Made by a program: the position numbers and the translations under genes. Under the pieces are notes generated by a model, which saw only the letters and a program-made list of their open reading frames with translations, had not been told where the DNA came from and searched no databases. Shown piece after piece: positions 5,018-6,561 of a stretch of 6,561 bases of DNA; within the stretch, counting starts at the first letter, position 1; each line of letters starts with the position of its first letter. The DNA is taken from positions 3,691 through 10,251 of the forward strand of contig DLFD01000007.1 of NCBI GenBank assembly GCA_002482005.1. The letters run 5' to 3'. This DNA comes from Lachnospiraceae bacterium UBA7729. Lineage in GTDB: Bacteria; Bacillota; Clostridia; Lachnospirales; Lachnospiraceae.

Positions 5018-6561
5018 ATGGATGAAAAAAGACTTCACATCATCGATCTGAAGAAGTTCCGCGTCGACGATCCGTTCTGGAGCAAGCACGTGGAGCTGGT
5101 AAGAAAAGAGATCATCCCCTACCAGTGGGATGCGATCAACGATAACATTCCGGGCGCGGAGCCGTCCCATTCGCTGAAGAACTTCGAGATCGCGGCAGGC
5201 CGCCGCAAGGGCGAGTTCTACGGCATGGTGTTTCAGGACACGGATGTTGCCAAATGGCTCGAAGCTGTTGGTTTCACTCTTGCTTCGTATGATCTGCCGG
5301 ACCTTGAGAAGACGGCGGATGAGGTCATCGGCCTGATCGGGGAAGCGCAGCAGCCGGACGGCTATCTGGACACCTACTTCATCATCAAGGAGCCGGGCAG
5401 AAAGTGGAAGGACCTCTGCGAAGGCCATGAGCTCTACACCGCCGGACACATGATGGAAGCGGCGGCTGCCTACTATCTCGGCACCGGCAAGAGGAAGTTC
5501 CTTGACATCACCACCAGACTCGCAGACCTGCTGTGCAGAACATTTGGACCAGAAGAGGGGAAGATCCACGGCTATCCGGGACATGAGGAAGTCGAGGTCG
5601 GCCTCTGTAAACTGTACCGGGTGACGGGAGAGCGCCGCTATCTGGATCTGGCCAAATACTTCATCGACAGCCGGGGAGTCGGCGAAAACTACTTCGTCAG
5701 GGAGATGGAGCAGCCGGGATTCACGCATATCTTCCCGGACTTCAACGATTACGACACCACTTATTCCCAGTCCGACCGGCCGGTCCGCGAGCAGGACAAG
5801 GCGGAAGGCCATGCGGTCAGAGCCATGTATCTCTACAGCGCGATGGCGGACCTTGCGGGAGAGTACGACGATCCGGAGCTTCTTGAGGCATGCAGACGGC
5901 TCTTTTGGGATGTCACGAAGAAGCAGATGTACATCACCGGCAGCATTGGTTCTTCCGGGATACTGGAACGCTTCACAACGGACTACGACCTGCCGAACGA
6001 CCGGAACTATTCCGAGTCCTGCGCATCTGTCGGACTTGCCATGTTCGGCAGCAGGATGGCGAGGATCACAAGGGACGCCTCCTACATCGGAGCGGTCGAG
6101 CGGGCGCTTTACAACACCGTGCTTGCCGGGATAGCGCTCGACGGGAAGAGCTTCTTCTATGTGAACCCGCTGGAGATCTGGCCGGAGAACTGTATCCCGC
6201 GCACATCCATGGAGCATGTAAAGCCGATCCGCCAGAAGTGGTTCGGAGTTGCCTGCTGTCCGCCGAACATCGCCAGAACGCTGGCATCGCTGGGACAGTA
6301 CGCATATTCCGCATCCGATACGGAGATCTTCCTGAACCTCTTCATGTCGAACCAGACCTCGGTCGACCTGAAGAACGGAACTGTGGACCTCGACGTGAAG
6401 ACCGCATTCCCGTTCGGCGATGAAGTGACCGTCAAGGTATCGAACGTTCCGGAAGGCGGATTCGACCTGGCAGTCAGAGTACCGGAATACGCAGAAGAGT
6501 TCGGGATCAGAGAAGGGGAAGAAGGAAAAGCTTCTTCAGCAGAGAGCACCGGGGCTGCCGG
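5018..6561 (+). CDS. GH127 beta-L-arabinofuranosidase, 3'-truncated by window edge
   Basis: An open frame from ATG 5018 reaches the right edge without a stop (514 complete codons); family members are about 650 residues, so roughly a fifth is missing. It has no signal peptide, so it acts in the cytoplasm. Residues that I recall as active-site or zinc-site in B. longum HypBA1 (H142, H194, H270, E322, E338, C340, C417, C418) have counterparts at a near-constant offset: H137 (GHELY), H189 (YPGHEE), H265 (AEGHAV), E317 (LERFTTDYDLPND), E333 and C335 (YSESCAS), C413 and C414 (VACCPPN). In that family C417 is the nucleophile on a zinc-bound cysteine cluster and E322 the acid/base. The N-terminal part is the alpha-barrel; beta-sandwich sequence begins after about residue 440. 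An unusual Glu/Gly/Ala/Ser-rich stretch starts at about residue 498. It should release L-arabinose from beta-linked arabinofuranosides; some GH127 members have other substrates. Family is secure, substrate inferred. Confidence 0.93.
   Translation, partial: MDEKRLHIIDLKKFRVDDPFWSKHVELVRKEIIPYQWDAINDNIPGAEPSHSLKNFEIAAGRRKGEFYGMVFQDTDVAKWLEAVGFTLASYDLPDLEKTADEVIGLIGEAQQPDGYLDTYFIIKEPGRKWKDLCEGHELYTAGHMMEAAAAYYLGTGKRKFLDITTRLADLLCRTFGPEEGKIHGYPGHEEVEVGLCKLYRVTGERRYLDLAKYFIDSRGVGENYFVREMEQPGFTHIFPDFNDYDTTYSQSDRPVREQDKAEGHAVRAMYLYSAMADLAGEYDDPELLEACRRLFWDVTKKQMYITGSIGSSGILERFTTDYDLPNDRNYSESCASVGLAMFGSRMARITRDASYIGAVERALYNTVLAGIALDGKSFFYVNPLEIWPENCIPRTSMEHVKPIRQKWFGVACCPPNIARTLASLGQYAYSASDTEIFLNLFMSNQTSVDLKNGTVDLDVKTAFPFGDEVTVKVSNVPEGGFDLAVRVPEYAEEFGIREGEEGKASSAESTGAA
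6509..6561 (+). other. Low-complexity Glu/Gly/Ala/Ser segment in the GH127 C-terminal domain
   Basis: From about residue 498 the GH127 product reads REGEEGKASSAESTGAAG up to the window edge. It follows VRVPEYAEEFG, where other family members normally have a short turn within the beta-sandwich. The composition resembles the SBP1 linker and SBP1 tail. It looks like an insertion, but the window ends before its far side can be seen. Confidence 0.5.

Noticed and set aside
4997..6217. 406-codon open frame on the minus strand
   Set aside because: It lies opposite the GH127 gene, whose family residues are unmistakable. Its translation has no recognisable motif, and long antisense frames are expected in GC-rich codon-biased genes.

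Overview
The window looks like a carbohydrate-uptake and glycoside-hydrolase locus from a monoderm anaerobe of the Bacillota, most likely a Clostridia/Lachnospiraceae-type gut or rumen bacterium. Supporting signs are strong AGGAGG ribosome-binding sites, moderately high-GC genes with AT-rich intergenic patches, CUT1-type ABC sugar transporter genes without their own ATPase, and cysteine-rich exported binding proteins typical of anaerobes. The taxon is inferred; nothing here fixes genus or species. All genes are on the + strand.

Layout. (1) 3-1319: the C-terminal 438 codons of an extracellular solute-binding protein (SBP1). Its start lies off the left edge, and the visible part opens in a repetitive low-complexity linker. 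(2) 1320-1683: a 364-bp intergenic region with an AT-rich patch, a strong intrinsic terminator (1504-1551), a possible promoter overlapping that terminator, and a GC-rich leader hairpin. (3) 1684-2901: a second, paralogous solute-binding protein (SBP2) with a Sec signal peptide but no lipobox. (4) 2902-3221: a 320-bp intercistronic region with no convincing gene but much RNA structure potential: a 12-bp terminator-like hairpin, a 24-bp tandem duplication, a Shine-Dalgarno followed by a start-stop (TTG-TAA), and one short segment that can pair with three different partners just before the permease ribosome-binding site. (5) 3222-4133 and 4136-4969: two CUT1 inner permeases (MalF-like, then MalG-like), translationally coupled. 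(6) 5018 to the right edge: an intracellular GH127 beta-L-arabinofuranosidase, cut off by the window after 514 codons, with all expected zinc-site and catalytic residues present.

How the genes fit together. SBP2 would capture an arabinose-containing oligosaccharide outside the cell, the two permeases (powered by an ATPase encoded elsewhere) would import it, and the GH127 enzyme would release L-arabinose in the cytoplasm. The order SBP - permease - permease - GH127 resembles, from memory, the hypBA1 region of Bifidobacterium longum, which handles beta-L-arabinooligosaccharides from plant hydroxyproline-rich glycoproteins. SBP1 is separated from this operon by the terminator and may be a sensory or accessory binding protein belonging to an upstream unit. 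The least-explained sequence is the structured spacer between SBP2 and the permeases.
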